A stretch of DNA of 16,601 bases from NCBI GenBank assembly GCA_029264655.1, contig JARHZY010000113.1:1-16601 (forward strand). Direction: 5' to 3'. The DNA comes from Helicobacter sp. GTDB taxonomy: Bacteria; Campylobacterota; Campylobacteria; Campylobacterales; Helicobacteraceae. Shown piece after piece: positions 1-6,913 of this stretch. The notes under the pieces were generated by a model that was not told the DNA's origin, made no database searches, and saw only the letters and a list, made by a program, of their open reading frames with translations. The translations under genes were made by a program, and so were the position numbers. Every line of letters starts with the position of its first letter. The stretch's first letter is position 1.

Positions 1-248
1 ATGATAACTATAATGATATTTTAGATTCTAGTCTTGAATTGCTTATATTTGATAGCAGAATGGAGTTTAAGAGAAATGATAAAGATAGTTTGCCAAGTAG
101 AATTAGCTTTAAATGCGTATATTTTTGTAGAAATTTCTTAGGAAAAAATATTGTCTTTGAAAAGTTGCTTAGAGATAAAGACGATGAGATGCTAGAGACT
201 TGCTATCATGCTGATTTTTTGATTGGTAAGCAACCTACATTGTTTTAA
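1..248 (+). CDS. 3' end of a gene open at the left edge; possibly a phage/plasmid-type DNA adenine methyltransferase
   Basis: The reading frame is open from base 3 to a TAA at 246-248, so only about 81 C-terminal residues are visible. No start codon is needed inside the window; the TTG at 39 is simply internal. The fragment holds an R-M-E-F segment followed by F-K-C-V-Y-F-C-R and then G-K-N-I-V-F-E. This resembles the C-terminal strands of N6-adenine methyltransferases carried by phages and plasmids, but the catalytic motif (D/NPPY/F) would lie outside the window, so the function is a guess. The last 27 codons plus stop lie in an 82-bp stretch that recurs at 1092-1173 beyond the next gene. 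A PAPS-reductase-like gene starts 13 nt after its stop, so the two are probably co-transcribed. Confidence 0.5.
   Translation, partial: DNYNDILDSSLELLIFDSRMEFKRNDKDSLPSRISFKCVYFCRNFLGKNIVFEKLLRDKDDEMLETCYHADFLIGKQPTLF
167..248 (+). repeat. 82-bp direct repeat, copy 1 (R1)
   Basis: This copy matches 1092-1173 at 80 of 82 positions. The two differences fall in one codon (ATG here, TTT in copy 2). It covers the last 27 codons and the stop of the left-edge gene. Downstream of the TAA the two copies diverge at once (AGGAAAC here, CCTCCAT in copy 2). Confidence 0.95.
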
Positions 249-261
249 AGGAAACAACACA

Positions 262-1074
262 ATGATAGTAGCGAATTTAAGTGGCGGTAGAGATAGCACA
301 GCGATGGTAATTAGATGGCTAGAGATTGGGAATGATATTGATTATATTATTTTTTGTGATACAGGGCATGAATTTAAGGAAATGTATGAATATATTAATA
401 AATTAGATTCTTATTTGCAAAGAAATTTTAATAAAAACATTACATGGCTGAATAAAGGTGGTAAAGAAAATGAAAACGATATACATACAATCATTGAAAA
501 ATGGGCTTTTATAAAACCTATTGCAAAAGGAAAGCGAGAGGGAATGTTAAGAGGAATGCCTATGGCGGTAGGAAAAGATTATTGCACGAGAGAAACAAAA
601 ATTAAGCCTACAACAAACTTCATTAAGGAGAAGTGTCCCAACAAATTTAAAGTAAAATGTCTTATTGGCTATACCTATAACGAGGTTGAAAATGGCAGAA
701 TTTCAAACTTAGAGTATGGCGTTGCTCTTTATCCATTGCATGAGTGGAGATGGAATGAAAAAGAAGTTAGCGACTTTTTAAGGGAAAGACAAATAATGAA
801 CCCGCTTTACAATCATTTTAACCGCACAGGTTGTTTCTTTTGCCCAAAGCAAAGTAAGAATAGCCTATATGCTTTGTATAGGCACTTCCCTGAAAAGTGG
901 CAGGTTATGTTAGAAATGGAGAGAAAGGCAAAAGCATTAAATTGTGTTAATAAGACTTTTAAATTAGAAAAAAGTTTAGCAGATTATGAAAAAGAATTTA
1001 AAAATGTAAATTCTTTAGGCTTAATTTTTAGCGATGAGTATAAAGAATTTGAAACTTGTTTTTGCGGTAAATAA
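262..1074 (+). CDS. PAPS-reductase-family protein (PP-loop/adenine nucleotide alpha-hydrolase-like)
   Basis: This is a 270-residue intact protein of the phosphoadenosine phosphosulfate reductase-like fold. The PP-loop S-G-G-R-D-S-T lies at residues 7-13, right at the N-terminus as expected. A conserved-type Y-C-T with K-x-K-P follows at 107-116, a C-F-F-C pair at 191-194, and a C-F-C near the C-terminus at 266-268. The cysteines could hold a metal or Fe-S centre (inference). Members carried by phages, plasmids and islands are commonly linked to DNA or RNA sulfur chemistry (DndC-like) or have unknown roles; they are usually not assimilatory CysH. The start chosen is the ATG at 262, preceded by AAAGGA about 9 nt upstream; a TTG at 223 would place the start inside the neighbouring gene. 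It sits exactly between two copies of an 82-bp repeat, which suggests it arrived as a cassette. The substrate is unknown. Confidence 0.8.
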   Translation: MIVANLSGGRDSTAMVIRWLEIGNDIDYIIFCDTGHEFKEMYEYINKLDSYLQRNFNKNITWLNKGGKENENDIHTIIEKWAFIKPIAKGKREGMLRGMPMAVGKDYCTRETKIKPTTNFIKEKCPNKFKVKCLIGYTYNEVENGRISNLEYGVALYPLHEWRWNEKEVSDFLRERQIMNPLYNHFNRTGCFFCPKQSKNSLYALYRHFPEKWQVMLEMERKAKALNCVNKTFKLEKSLADYEKEFKNVNSLGLIFSDEYKEFETCFCGK

Positions 1075-1080
1075 GACAAG

Positions 1081-1173
1081 ATGGCTATAAAGCTTAGAGA
1101 TAAAGACGATGAGTTTCTAGAGACTTGCTATCATGCTGATTTTTTGATTGGTAAGCAACCTACATTGTTTTAA
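1081..1173 (+). pseudogene. Duplicated 3' fragment of the left-edge gene
   Basis: A 30-codon frame begins ATG GCT ATA AAG CTT and then runs through the second copy of the 82-bp repeat to a TAA. The residues after the first five are those of the end of the left-edge gene (with F for M at one position). There is no good ribosome binding site. I read it as the stranded original 3' end of the interrupted gene rather than as a functional small protein. Its stop codon overlaps the stop of the minus-strand ribbon-helix-helix gene. Confidence 0.7.
1092..1173 (+). repeat. 82-bp direct repeat, copy 2 (R2)
   Basis: Partner of 167-248, same orientation, offset 925 bp, 80/82 identical. The repeat pair brackets the PAPS-reductase-like gene. 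Homologous recombination between the copies would excise that gene and leave one intact gene 3' end. Confidence 0.95.
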
Positions 1174-1348
1174 CCTCCATTTTTTAGTGCTTTTAAGCAA
1201 AATAATCTTAAAAACTCTGATAAATTAATGCCATCTGCTCTCTGTTTAATCATTTCATATTCAGCTGGTGTGAAATTAAGTGATATTTTACAGCTTCTTT
1301 TTGTAAGCTCATCTTTTTTGGTCTGCCCATTTTTGCATTATTGCTCAT
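1170..1348 (-). pseudogene. Ribbon-helix-helix (CopG/MobC-like) small protein, frameshifted in an A run
   Basis: On the minus strand an ATG at 1348-1346 follows AGGAG about 7 nt upstream. The first 12 codons end M-G-R-P-K-K, a typical N-terminus of small plasmid and island ribbon-helix-helix DNA-binding proteins. The frame then runs out at a TGA after 20 more codons. Shifting by -1 at the A6 run (codons CCA AAA AAG) continues into D-E-L-T-K-R-S-C-K-I-S-L-N-F-T-P-A-E-Y-E, then a helix with L-S-E-F-L-R, ending at TAA 1172-1170, for a 59-residue product. One extra A would restore the gene. It could be a decayed gene, a slippage-controlled gene, a -1 programmed frameshift, or a base-calling error. 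Such proteins act as antitoxins, plasmid copy regulators or mobilisation accessory factors; which applies here is unknown. Confidence 0.7.
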
Positions 1349-1349
1349 A

Positions 1350-1558
1350 TTATGCTCCTAACTTTTCCTGTAGTTCTCTAATATCTTGTAAATTTTTCTC
1401 TCTCTCATCTCTTAAATCATCTATCTCTTTTGCTTTTTTTCAAAAGATTCTAAGATTTTATTTCTTTCTACTTCGCTCAAAGTCTCTTTTTCTTTTTCAA
1501 ATTTTTTTCTTTTATTGAATAAAGATTTGCAGGTTTTATTAAACCCCTGCAAAGACAA
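1350..1558 (-). pseudogene. Coiled-coil protein fragment, frameshifted and probably 5'-truncated
   Basis: The minus-strand frame is open from a TTG at 1558 (just after an in-frame TAA) through a charged Lys/Glu-rich stretch ending F-E-K-K, then meets TAG. A -1 shift at the A7 run (codons GAA AAA AAG, near 1434-1440) continues through A-K-E-I-D-D-L-R-D-E-R-E and ends E-K-L-G-A at TAA 1352-1350. That stop lies 1 nt before the ATG of the ribbon-helix-helix gene and overlaps its RBS region, as in a real two-gene operon. The sequence predicts a coiled coil. The lack of a proper start and RBS suggests that the 5' part was lost when this region joined the chromosomal NADH dehydrogenase gene, whose stop lies only 40 nt upstream. 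It may be the tail of a plasmid mobilisation or replication protein, but I do not recognise it. Confidence 0.55.
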
Positions 1559-1599
1559 TTAAAAGCTATAGCTTATTAATCTCATTAAAACTACACAAC

Positions 1600-2811
1600 T
1601 TAATCTTCTTTAAAAACAGCCGAAAACCCTCCAAGCTCGTAATTCCATTTTGATTCAATAAGCCATTTTAGTATATTTGCAATATAACCATGCATTTCTT
1701 TCGTGCCAGCTACACCGATGGCATATCCAGCACCTATAGAGCAAATACTACCACGCGATTGGAATTGAAATTGTGGTATCAATTCATGTTGTATCTGTTC
1801 GTTTTTATGTGCCGCATAGAGCAACATTTCAAGTATTTGCGCAAGATATTCACCCTGTTGTTTTGCAAGTTGGGCAGTTGGCGGATAAAAACGTCCTGTT
1901 TGTTCATCTTTTAATGCCGCACAATCACCAATTACAAAAATATTATCCATTACATGTTCTTGATTGATTGGTTTCAACCAAGTGTCAATCTCAACCTTGC
2001 TTCTACCGCTTTTAAAGAAAGTAGAATTTGCAATAACTTCATTACCCTTTACGCCCGCAGTCCAAATAATACTATTTGCATATATTTCTTCTTGTGTGCC
2101 TTCTTTTTCAATCACTACACAGCCCATCTTGCATTCGAGTATTTTAGAATTTGTAAGGACTATAACACCCAACTCTTTAAGTCTTTTAAGTGCAATTTGC
2201 ATAAGATTTTCACTAAACATTGGGAGAATTTTTGGCATTGCTTCAATACAATAAATTTGCACAAGACTAAAATCAATACCTCTTGTTTCGCATTGTTTTT
2301 TTATCTCTTGGGCAAGCGAACCAGCAAATTCAATACCAGTGAAACCACCCCCACATACAATAAATGCAAGATTTTTAGAATCTTTTTCATTTATATATGC
2401 TTGCAATCGTTCTTCAATCGTCTTATGAATATTTTTTGCACTATCATAAGAAGTAATGCTTTGTGTATATATACCAACACCCGGTATGCCAAAACTATCA
2501 CTACTAAAGCCAAGCCCCACTACTAAATAATCATAATTATATGTGCCATTTTGGCATTGCACATTTCTAGAGTCTATCGAAACAACACTATCTTCAATAA
2601 GTTGCACTCTATCATCAATAATATCTTGTAAAGGAAAAAGCACGCTTCTATTATGTTTGCCACTTGCAACATCATGAAGTGCAATTGTTTTGTAATGATA
2701 GGGTGTGTTATTAATAAGTGTAAATTCTGCTTGCGAAAATACATCTTTATTGATAGCAGTAAGTAGTGCCATATTGCCATATCCAGCCCCAAGGAGCAAA
2801 ACTTTTTTCAT
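1600..2811 (-). CDS. NDH-2-type NADH dehydrogenase (FAD-dependent pyridine nucleotide-disulfide oxidoreductase family)
   Basis: The 403-residue protein has the two-dinucleotide-fold layout of type II NADH:quinone oxidoreductases. The FAD-binding G-A-G-Y-G is at 8-12, the NADH-binding C-G-G-G-F-T-G-I-E at 153-161, and the second FAD motif I-G-D-C-A-A-L at 294-300. The motif A-Q-L-A-K-Q-Q-G at 313-320 matches the quinone-site motif AQxAxQQG of NDH-2. The length is normal for the family (about 400-430). No transmembrane helix is obvious; NDH-2 enzymes attach to the inner face of the cytoplasmic membrane and pass electrons from NADH to quinone without pumping protons. The ATG start is preceded by AAAGGA about 8 nt upstream. 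The exact donor and acceptor are inferred from family membership. Helicobacter complex I is unusual in its electron donor, so a separate NADH oxidase would be informative. Confidence 0.8.
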   Translation of the reverse strand: MKKVLLLGAGYGNMALLTAINKDVFSQAEFTLINNTPYHYKTIALHDVASGKHNRSVLFPLQDIIDDRVQLIEDSVVSIDSRNVQCQNGTYNYDYLVVGLGFSSDSFGIPGVGIYTQSITSYDSAKNIHKTIEERLQAYINEKDSKNLAFIVCGGGFTGIEFAGSLAQEIKKQCETRGIDFSLVQIYCIEAMPKILPMFSENLMQIALKRLKELGVIVLTNSKILECKMGCVVIEKEGTQEEIYANSIIWTAGVKGNEVIANSTFFKSGRSKVEIDTWLKPINQEHVMDNIFVIGDCAALKDEQTGRFYPPTAQLAKQQGEYLAQILEMLLYAAHKNEQIQHELIPQFQFQSRGSICSIGAGYAIGVAGTKEMHGYIANILKWLIESKWNYELGGFSAVFKED

Positions 2812-2871
2812 CTGTTATATCCTTTCATAACTAAAAATAATCTGCCATTTTTCTATTACATTAAGCACAAT

Positions 2872-2887
2872 ATGGATTATTATCCAT
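2872..2887. promoter_or_regulatory. Perfect inverted repeat upstream of the NADH dehydrogenase gene
   Basis: ATGGAT-TATT-ATCCAT lies 61-76 nt upstream of the NADH dehydrogenase start, a position where an operator could overlap the promoter. No regulator is identified. It could also be a small hairpin in the 203-nt spacer after the aminotransferase gene. Confidence 0.35.
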
Positions 2888-3014
2888 GCTATATACTTTT
2901 TTATTGGCTATTTTAAATTCTATTCTGTAGATTTATCTACTTAAGATGCCAACCATACTCCCTACATGCATAAAACAATATTGTAACGCATAAAATTTAA
3001 TAGAAATATAAAAT

Positions 3015-4226
3015 TTAGGTATTAAATTGTTTTAAAAATGCTTTTAAATTTTTTGCTGCTTGCCTAATTCTCTTTTCATTCTCAATGAGTGCTATACGCA
3101 CATATCCCTCGCCTGCTTTTCCAAAGCCAACTCCGGGACTAACAGCAATTTTTGCTTCAACTAAAAGTCGTTTTGCAAACTCAAGACTACCCAAATGCAT
3201 GCATTGGTTTGGAATCTTTGCCCAAATAAACATGCTTGCTTGTGGTTTTTGTAGCTCCCAACCCGCTTTTTTAAAGCTTTCAATCATAACTTCTATTCGT
3301 TTTTCATAGGTTTTCTTAATCTTTGTTACATCATCATCGCATTTATTTAATGCAATTGTCGCTGCAACTTGAATAGGTGTGTAAATTCCATAATCAATCC
3401 AGCCTTTAATTTTTTGCAATGCTTCAATAATTTTTTTATTCCCAGCAACAAATCCTATACGCCAACCGGCCATATTGTAACTTTTACTTAGGGTATATGT
3501 CTCTACCGCGACATCTTTTGCACCTCTAACTTCAAAAATACTTGGTGTTTTAAAATCACCAAAATAAAGCTCTGCATATGCAATATCACTGATAATATAA
3601 AATCGCTCTTTTTTTGCAAGACGCACAAGCTTTTCATAGAATCCTTTCTTTACTATAGTTGTAGTGGGATTATGTGGAAAATTAACAACTACAAATTTTG
3701 GTTTGGGAAAACTCTCATAAAGTGCTTTTGTCAAAGATGTAAAAAACGCCTTTTCATCAAGTTCATAATGTTCGTTATACGTGATACCAAAAGTGCTTAC
3801 ATTAGCACCATTAATAATAAAAGCATGGTAATGTATGGGATAGGCAGGTTCAGGCACAATTGCACAATCTCCAACATTTGTAATTGCTTGCACAAGATGC
3901 ACGAATCCCTCTTTACTACCCATGCCTACACACACCTCAAGATTTGGGTCAAGCTCGACATTAAAACGTCTTTGATACCAATCACAAAGTGCTAAGCGAA
4001 GCTTATAAATACCCTTACTTACAGAATATCCTTGATTTTTTGGCTTTTTAGCACTTTCACAAAGTTTATCTATAACAATTTTTGGTGGCATACCACTTGG
4101 ATTACCCATAGAGAAATCAATAACATCTTCATTGTTATGACGCATTTGCATCTTGATTTCATTGATGGCACTAAAAAGATATTTTGGCAAACGATTAATC
4201 TTGCCAAATTGTATTTCATCAAACAT
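3015..4226 (-). CDS. alaC: Pyridoxal-phosphate aminotransferase, AlaC/AspB-like (class I/II)
   Basis: This is a 403-residue fold-type I aminotransferase. Its N-terminus (I-N-R-L-P-K-Y-L-F, then I-D-F-S-M-G-N-P) and the segment G-S-K-E-G at 103-107 closely follow E. coli AlaC, the glutamate-pyruvate aminotransferase. The PLP site is complete: N186 in F-P-H-N-P-T-T, D214 and Y217 in S-D-I-A-Y-A-E-L, the Schiff-base lysine K248 in T-L-S-K-S-Y-N-M-A-G-W-R-I-G, and the carboxylate-binding R377 in G-Y-V-R-I-A-L. Alanine, aspartate or diaminopimelate transamination are all possible within this family, so the substrate is open. The ATG is preceded by AAAGGAGT, a strong ribosome binding site, and by a clear extended -10 box, so it probably starts its own transcript. 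Confidence 0.85.
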   Translation of the reverse strand: MFDEIQFGKINRLPKYLFSAINEIKMQMRHNNEDVIDFSMGNPSGMPPKIVIDKLCESAKKPKNQGYSVSKGIYKLRLALCDWYQRRFNVELDPNLEVCVGMGSKEGFVHLVQAITNVGDCAIVPEPAYPIHYHAFIINGANVSTFGITYNEHYELDEKAFFTSLTKALYESFPKPKFVVVNFPHNPTTTIVKKGFYEKLVRLAKKERFYIISDIAYAELYFGDFKTPSIFEVRGAKDVAVETYTLSKSYNMAGWRIGFVAGNKKIIEALQKIKGWIDYGIYTPIQVAATIALNKCDDDVTKIKKTYEKRIEVMIESFKKAGWELQKPQASMFIWAKIPNQCMHLGSLEFAKRLLVEAKIAVSPGVGFGKAGEGYVRIALIENEKRIRQAAKNLKAFLKQFNT

Positions 4227-4256
4227 GGCTTATACTCCTTTATATGGATTATAAAT

Positions 4257-4265
4257 ATTGTAGCA
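4257..4265 (-). promoter_or_regulatory. Extended -10 promoter of the AlaC-like gene
   Basis: On the minus strand the sequence reads TGC-TACAAT. The TACAAT hexamer is 31 nt upstream of the ATG, giving a predicted leader of about 24 nt. The same TGCTACAAT string occurs in front of rpmI. Confidence 0.6.
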
Positions 4266-4577
4266 TTTTGTTATCTTGATAGCAAGTTTTAGAATCTATT
4301 TTTTAAAGTTTTGACAAAAAAATGCTATTTTGATATGTAAAATGTAGCAATTCAATGCAAATAAGATATTTTATGTATTTATAATTTATGAAGTCAATCA
4401 AACTTATTGTAACAAAAGGTGAATACTAAATACAGAATCATATGCTCTTTAAGTTTTTCTATTTAATCTTTATAAAACCAACTAATAAACATAAAATGCT
4501 TATTTACCGCAAAAAGCACATGTGTAAAAAAGATTTAAAATAAAAGAGAACTAACACTCACAATTCTATCTTGTTTG
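4266..4577. other. Intergenic region without a recognisable gene
   Basis: Very AT-rich DNA between the AlaC-like gene and the lipoprotein gene, both on the minus strand. No reading frame with a ribosome binding site and no strong terminator hairpin was seen. A TTGACA at 4311-4316 precedes TGTAAAAT on the plus strand, but the spacing (21 nt) is too long for a normal promoter. Confidence 0.5.
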
Positions 4578-5210
4578 CTATTTTATATAAATGCGTATGC
4601 GTCCATTATTAAGCACATAGCCTTTTCTATTTTTCAATTTCGTTACAACATAAATTCCATCAAGATTGCGTACAAACATATTTTGAAAATTTGCTACTTC
4701 TTTTGGTGTGCATGGTTTTTTTGTGCTTGCTGCACCAGAAATCACAATTTTTGTTGTATCCTGCCAAAAGAATTTTGCAGTATAATCATTGCACCCCGCT
4801 TTTCCATAAAGCATATCTTGCGAACGATCAAGATTAAAGGTTGCTTTCATAGCAATATTAGCAAGTGTTGCTGCAGGTGTGCTTACTTCATCATTATCTT
4901 CATCTTGTTGGTTGCGTTGGCGTAATTGCTCAAAAGTTGCATTCAAATCATCTATACGACTTGATTGGCGATATGTGCCTACATTATAAGAACTTGCGAT
5001 ATAGGCATTTGGATTACTTTGAATTTGTTCGCGTGCCTGATAAGCAAGCTCTTGAGGGCTAAGTATAACGCGATTATCAATCTCAAGCTTTACAATTTGG
5101 TAATTACTACCATCAAATATTCCTTTCATACCCAAAAGAAAACACCCACTAATACCAACACTAATTAATAGTAAAATAGAAACACAGAATATTTTTAAAA
5201 TAGTTTGCAT
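4578..5210 (-). CDS. META/HslJ-domain lipoprotein
   Basis: The 210-residue protein starts with a lipoprotein signal: a hydrophobic run at residues 7-20 followed by the lipobox I-S-G-C with C23 as the lipidated cysteine. The C-terminal part (about 136-190) has G-C-N at 139-141, then S-G-A-A-S-T-K-K-P-C ending at C167. This is the G-C-N ... S-T-x-x-x-C pattern of META domains (HslJ family, found in outer-membrane or secreted proteins linked to heat shock and novobiocin resistance in E. coli). The middle region (about 85-110) is rich in Gln, Asn and Asp and is probably unstructured. Its ATG lies 8 nt after the stop of the AAA+ ATPase gene, and its RBS (AAGGGAT) overlaps that stop, so the two should be co-translated. 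The two cysteines may form a disulfide (inference). Confidence 0.75.
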   Translation of the reverse strand: MQTILKIFCVSILLLISVGISGCFLLGMKGIFDGSNYQIVKLEIDNRVILSPQELAYQAREQIQSNPNAYIASSYNVGTYRQSSRIDDLNATFEQLRQRNQQDEDNDEVSTPAATLANIAMKATFNLDRSQDMLYGKAGCNDYTAKFFWQDTTKIVISGAASTKKPCTPKEVANFQNMFVRNLDGIYVVTKLKNRKGYVLNNGRIRIYIK

Positions 5211-5218
5211 ATCATCCC

Positions 5219-6913
5219 TTATTGTTGTGTAAAACCCATTTTTTTAGAATCTCCAAATGCACCATTTTGCTCTTTTTGCACCTCTTCTACAAAATCTTGT
5301 AAATTAAATAGCAAATCATTGCGTATTGCCACCTTATAACAAGTATTTGCAACAATGATTTTTATTTGTCCGCCACTAAGCTCAAAGTTACTTAGTTCTT
5401 GTGCGAATGCTTCCTTTGTTGTTTCAAAATGTGCATTTTTTGGTAAATGTAAAAGCCAAATTTGCTCACGCATTGCTTTATCAGGCAATGCAAAACAAAT
5501 TTTATAATGAAAACGTCTTGAAAATGCAGAATCAAGACTATCTACAAGATTTGTTGTGGCAATCAATATGCCACAAAACCGCTCAATTTGCTCCAAAAAT
5601 ATATTTTGCATTTGGTGATACATGCGGCTTGCACTACTTGCAATATCATTACGTATGCCAAGCAATTGGTCTGCTTCATCAAGTAGCAAGATTGGCTTTT
5701 CTTTTGTTGTTTTTGTTATTGCTTGGTATTCATCAAAAATTTTACGCACATTCTTTTCGCTTTCGCCAACATACATTGACAACACTTTTGAGCAATCAAG
5801 GCAAAGCAACTTTTGCCCTAAATCTTTAGCAAGCCCATAAGCACTCGAAGTTTTTCCTGTGCCACTTGCACCATATAAAAGTATTTTAGAATCTATTTCT
5901 ACATGCTCTTTTATGCCCCATTGATACAATAATTTATGGACTTTTGGATTTAAATGTTGCAAAAGAATATGGAATCTTTCTTTTATAGAATCTTGCAGAA
6001 TAACAGAATTTAGCCCATGTTTTGGCGTAACAATATCAAATATATCGCTTTCTTTTACTTTATCTTCTAATCGTATTTTCTGTGTAGATTTTTCAAAAAT
6101 AAGATTCTTAAAAATATGCTGTGGGATGCAAAATTCTTGCTCCATAAACGATAAATCCGCAAAAGATTCAGCAAACACAATGTAACCATCTTTTAATAAT
6201 TTTGCATTATTTGTGAGTAAATTTTGTAATGTAATCTTTTCTTCTTCGTTTTTTCCCAATGTGATAAGCTCACGCAAAGAAAGCCCAAATTCACCATTAT
6301 ATTGTGCTTGAGCAAGTGAAATAAAAATAAGTTTTTCATAATGACTAAAATGATGTTTTTGGAAATATTGACGTATCTTAATTTGTTTTGCACTCTTTGT
6401 AGCATTGGTATCAATAATATCTGCCAATGCATTAATATAGCTATCACATGATTGCGATAAATGTGTATTTAATGCAGGTTTGAGCTTATTGTATTGACGC
6501 ATAAGCTGCAATCTCTTCCATTCATCTTGCAAATACTCAAGAGAATTATTATAAACAGCATCTTTAATATCGCTATCAAAAAGACGTCCATGCTCTAAAA
6601 GTTTCAGCAAGCTTGCACTGATAGTAACTATAGCATGACGCAATTCAAGTGTGCTTTCAAATTTTTCTTGACAATTAAGCCAACCAAGCTCAATAAGATG
6701 GCGAATTTCTTTAAGATATGGTAAGACTTCAAAACCCCTTGCATAATAGGTTTGCTCTAAAAATGTTGGAATATCAATCTCATTTTCTCCGCGTATATAT
6801 AAAAGCATCATCTCACGCAATATTGTGGCTTCATGCTTTGAGCAATTTAGTAATGGAAAAACAAAGCTTTTCTCTATAGAATCACTACAAAAAAAATCAA
6901 TTAAAAATTGCAC
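5219..6913 (-). CDS. AAA+ ATPase, classic-clade (FtsH/katanin-like module) with a long N-terminal region
   Basis: A 564-residue protein whose last 230 residues form one AAA+ module. Walker A G-A-S-G-T-G-K-T is at 348-355, the pore-loop-like M-Y-V-G-E-S at 380-385, Walker B L-L-L-D-E-A-D at 409-415, sensor 1 I-A-T-T-N at 451-455, paired arginines R466-R467 as the Arg finger, and sensor 2 L-S-G-G-Q-I at 512-517. The N-terminal 340 residues are helical with no motif I recognise and may recruit substrate. The start is GTG, with AAAAGGG 5 nt upstream; a nearby ATG at 6917 is out of frame. The ATPase could remodel or deliver an envelope protein, given its coupling to the downstream lipoprotein gene, but this is inference. 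No protease domain is present, so it is not FtsH. Confidence 0.75.
   Translation of the reverse strand: MQFLIDFFCSDSIEKSFVFPLLNCSKHEATILREMMLLYIRGENEIDIPTFLEQTYYARGFEVLPYLKEIRHLIELGWLNCQEKFESTLELRHAIVTISASLLKLLEHGRLFDSDIKDAVYNNSLEYLQDEWKRLQLMRQYNKLKPALNTHLSQSCDSYINALADIIDTNATKSAKQIKIRQYFQKHHFSHYEKLIFISLAQAQYNGEFGLSLRELITLGKNEEEKITLQNLLTNNAKLLKDGYIVFAESFADLSFMEQEFCIPQHIFKNLIFEKSTQKIRLEDKVKESDIFDIVTPKHGLNSVILQDSIKERFHILLQHLNPKVHKLLYQWGIKEHVEIDSKILLYGASGTGKTSSAYGLAKDLGQKLLCLDCSKVLSMYVGESEKNVRKIFDEYQAITKTTKEKPILLLDEADQLLGIRNDIASSASRMYHQMQNIFLEQIERFCGILIATTNLVDSLDSAFSRRFHYKICFALPDKAMREQIWLLHLPKNAHFETTKEAFAQELSNFELSGGQIKIIVANTCYKVAIRNDLLFNLQDFVEEVQKEQNGAFGDSKKMGFTQQ

Noticed and set aside
1228..1518. 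Plus-strand 96-codon frame opposite the two small minus-strand genes
   Set aside because: Its composition (Ser/Leu/Phe runs) is the mirror of the minus-strand Lys/Glu codons; the minus strand has an RBS and a recognisable family.
1530..1552. Hairpin GCAGGTTT...AAACCCCTGC as a terminator
   Set aside because: The stem is interrupted and no T run follows on either strand; it also lies in the coiled-coil frame.
4311..4343. Plus-strand promoter (TTGACA ... TAAAAT) in the gap before the AlaC-like gene
   Set aside because: The spacer is 21 nt, too long, and no gene or clear RNA follows on that strand.
5401..5829. 142-codon plus-strand frame inside the AAA+ ATPase gene
   Set aside because: It is antisense to the conserved Walker and sensor motifs, so it is a shadow frame.
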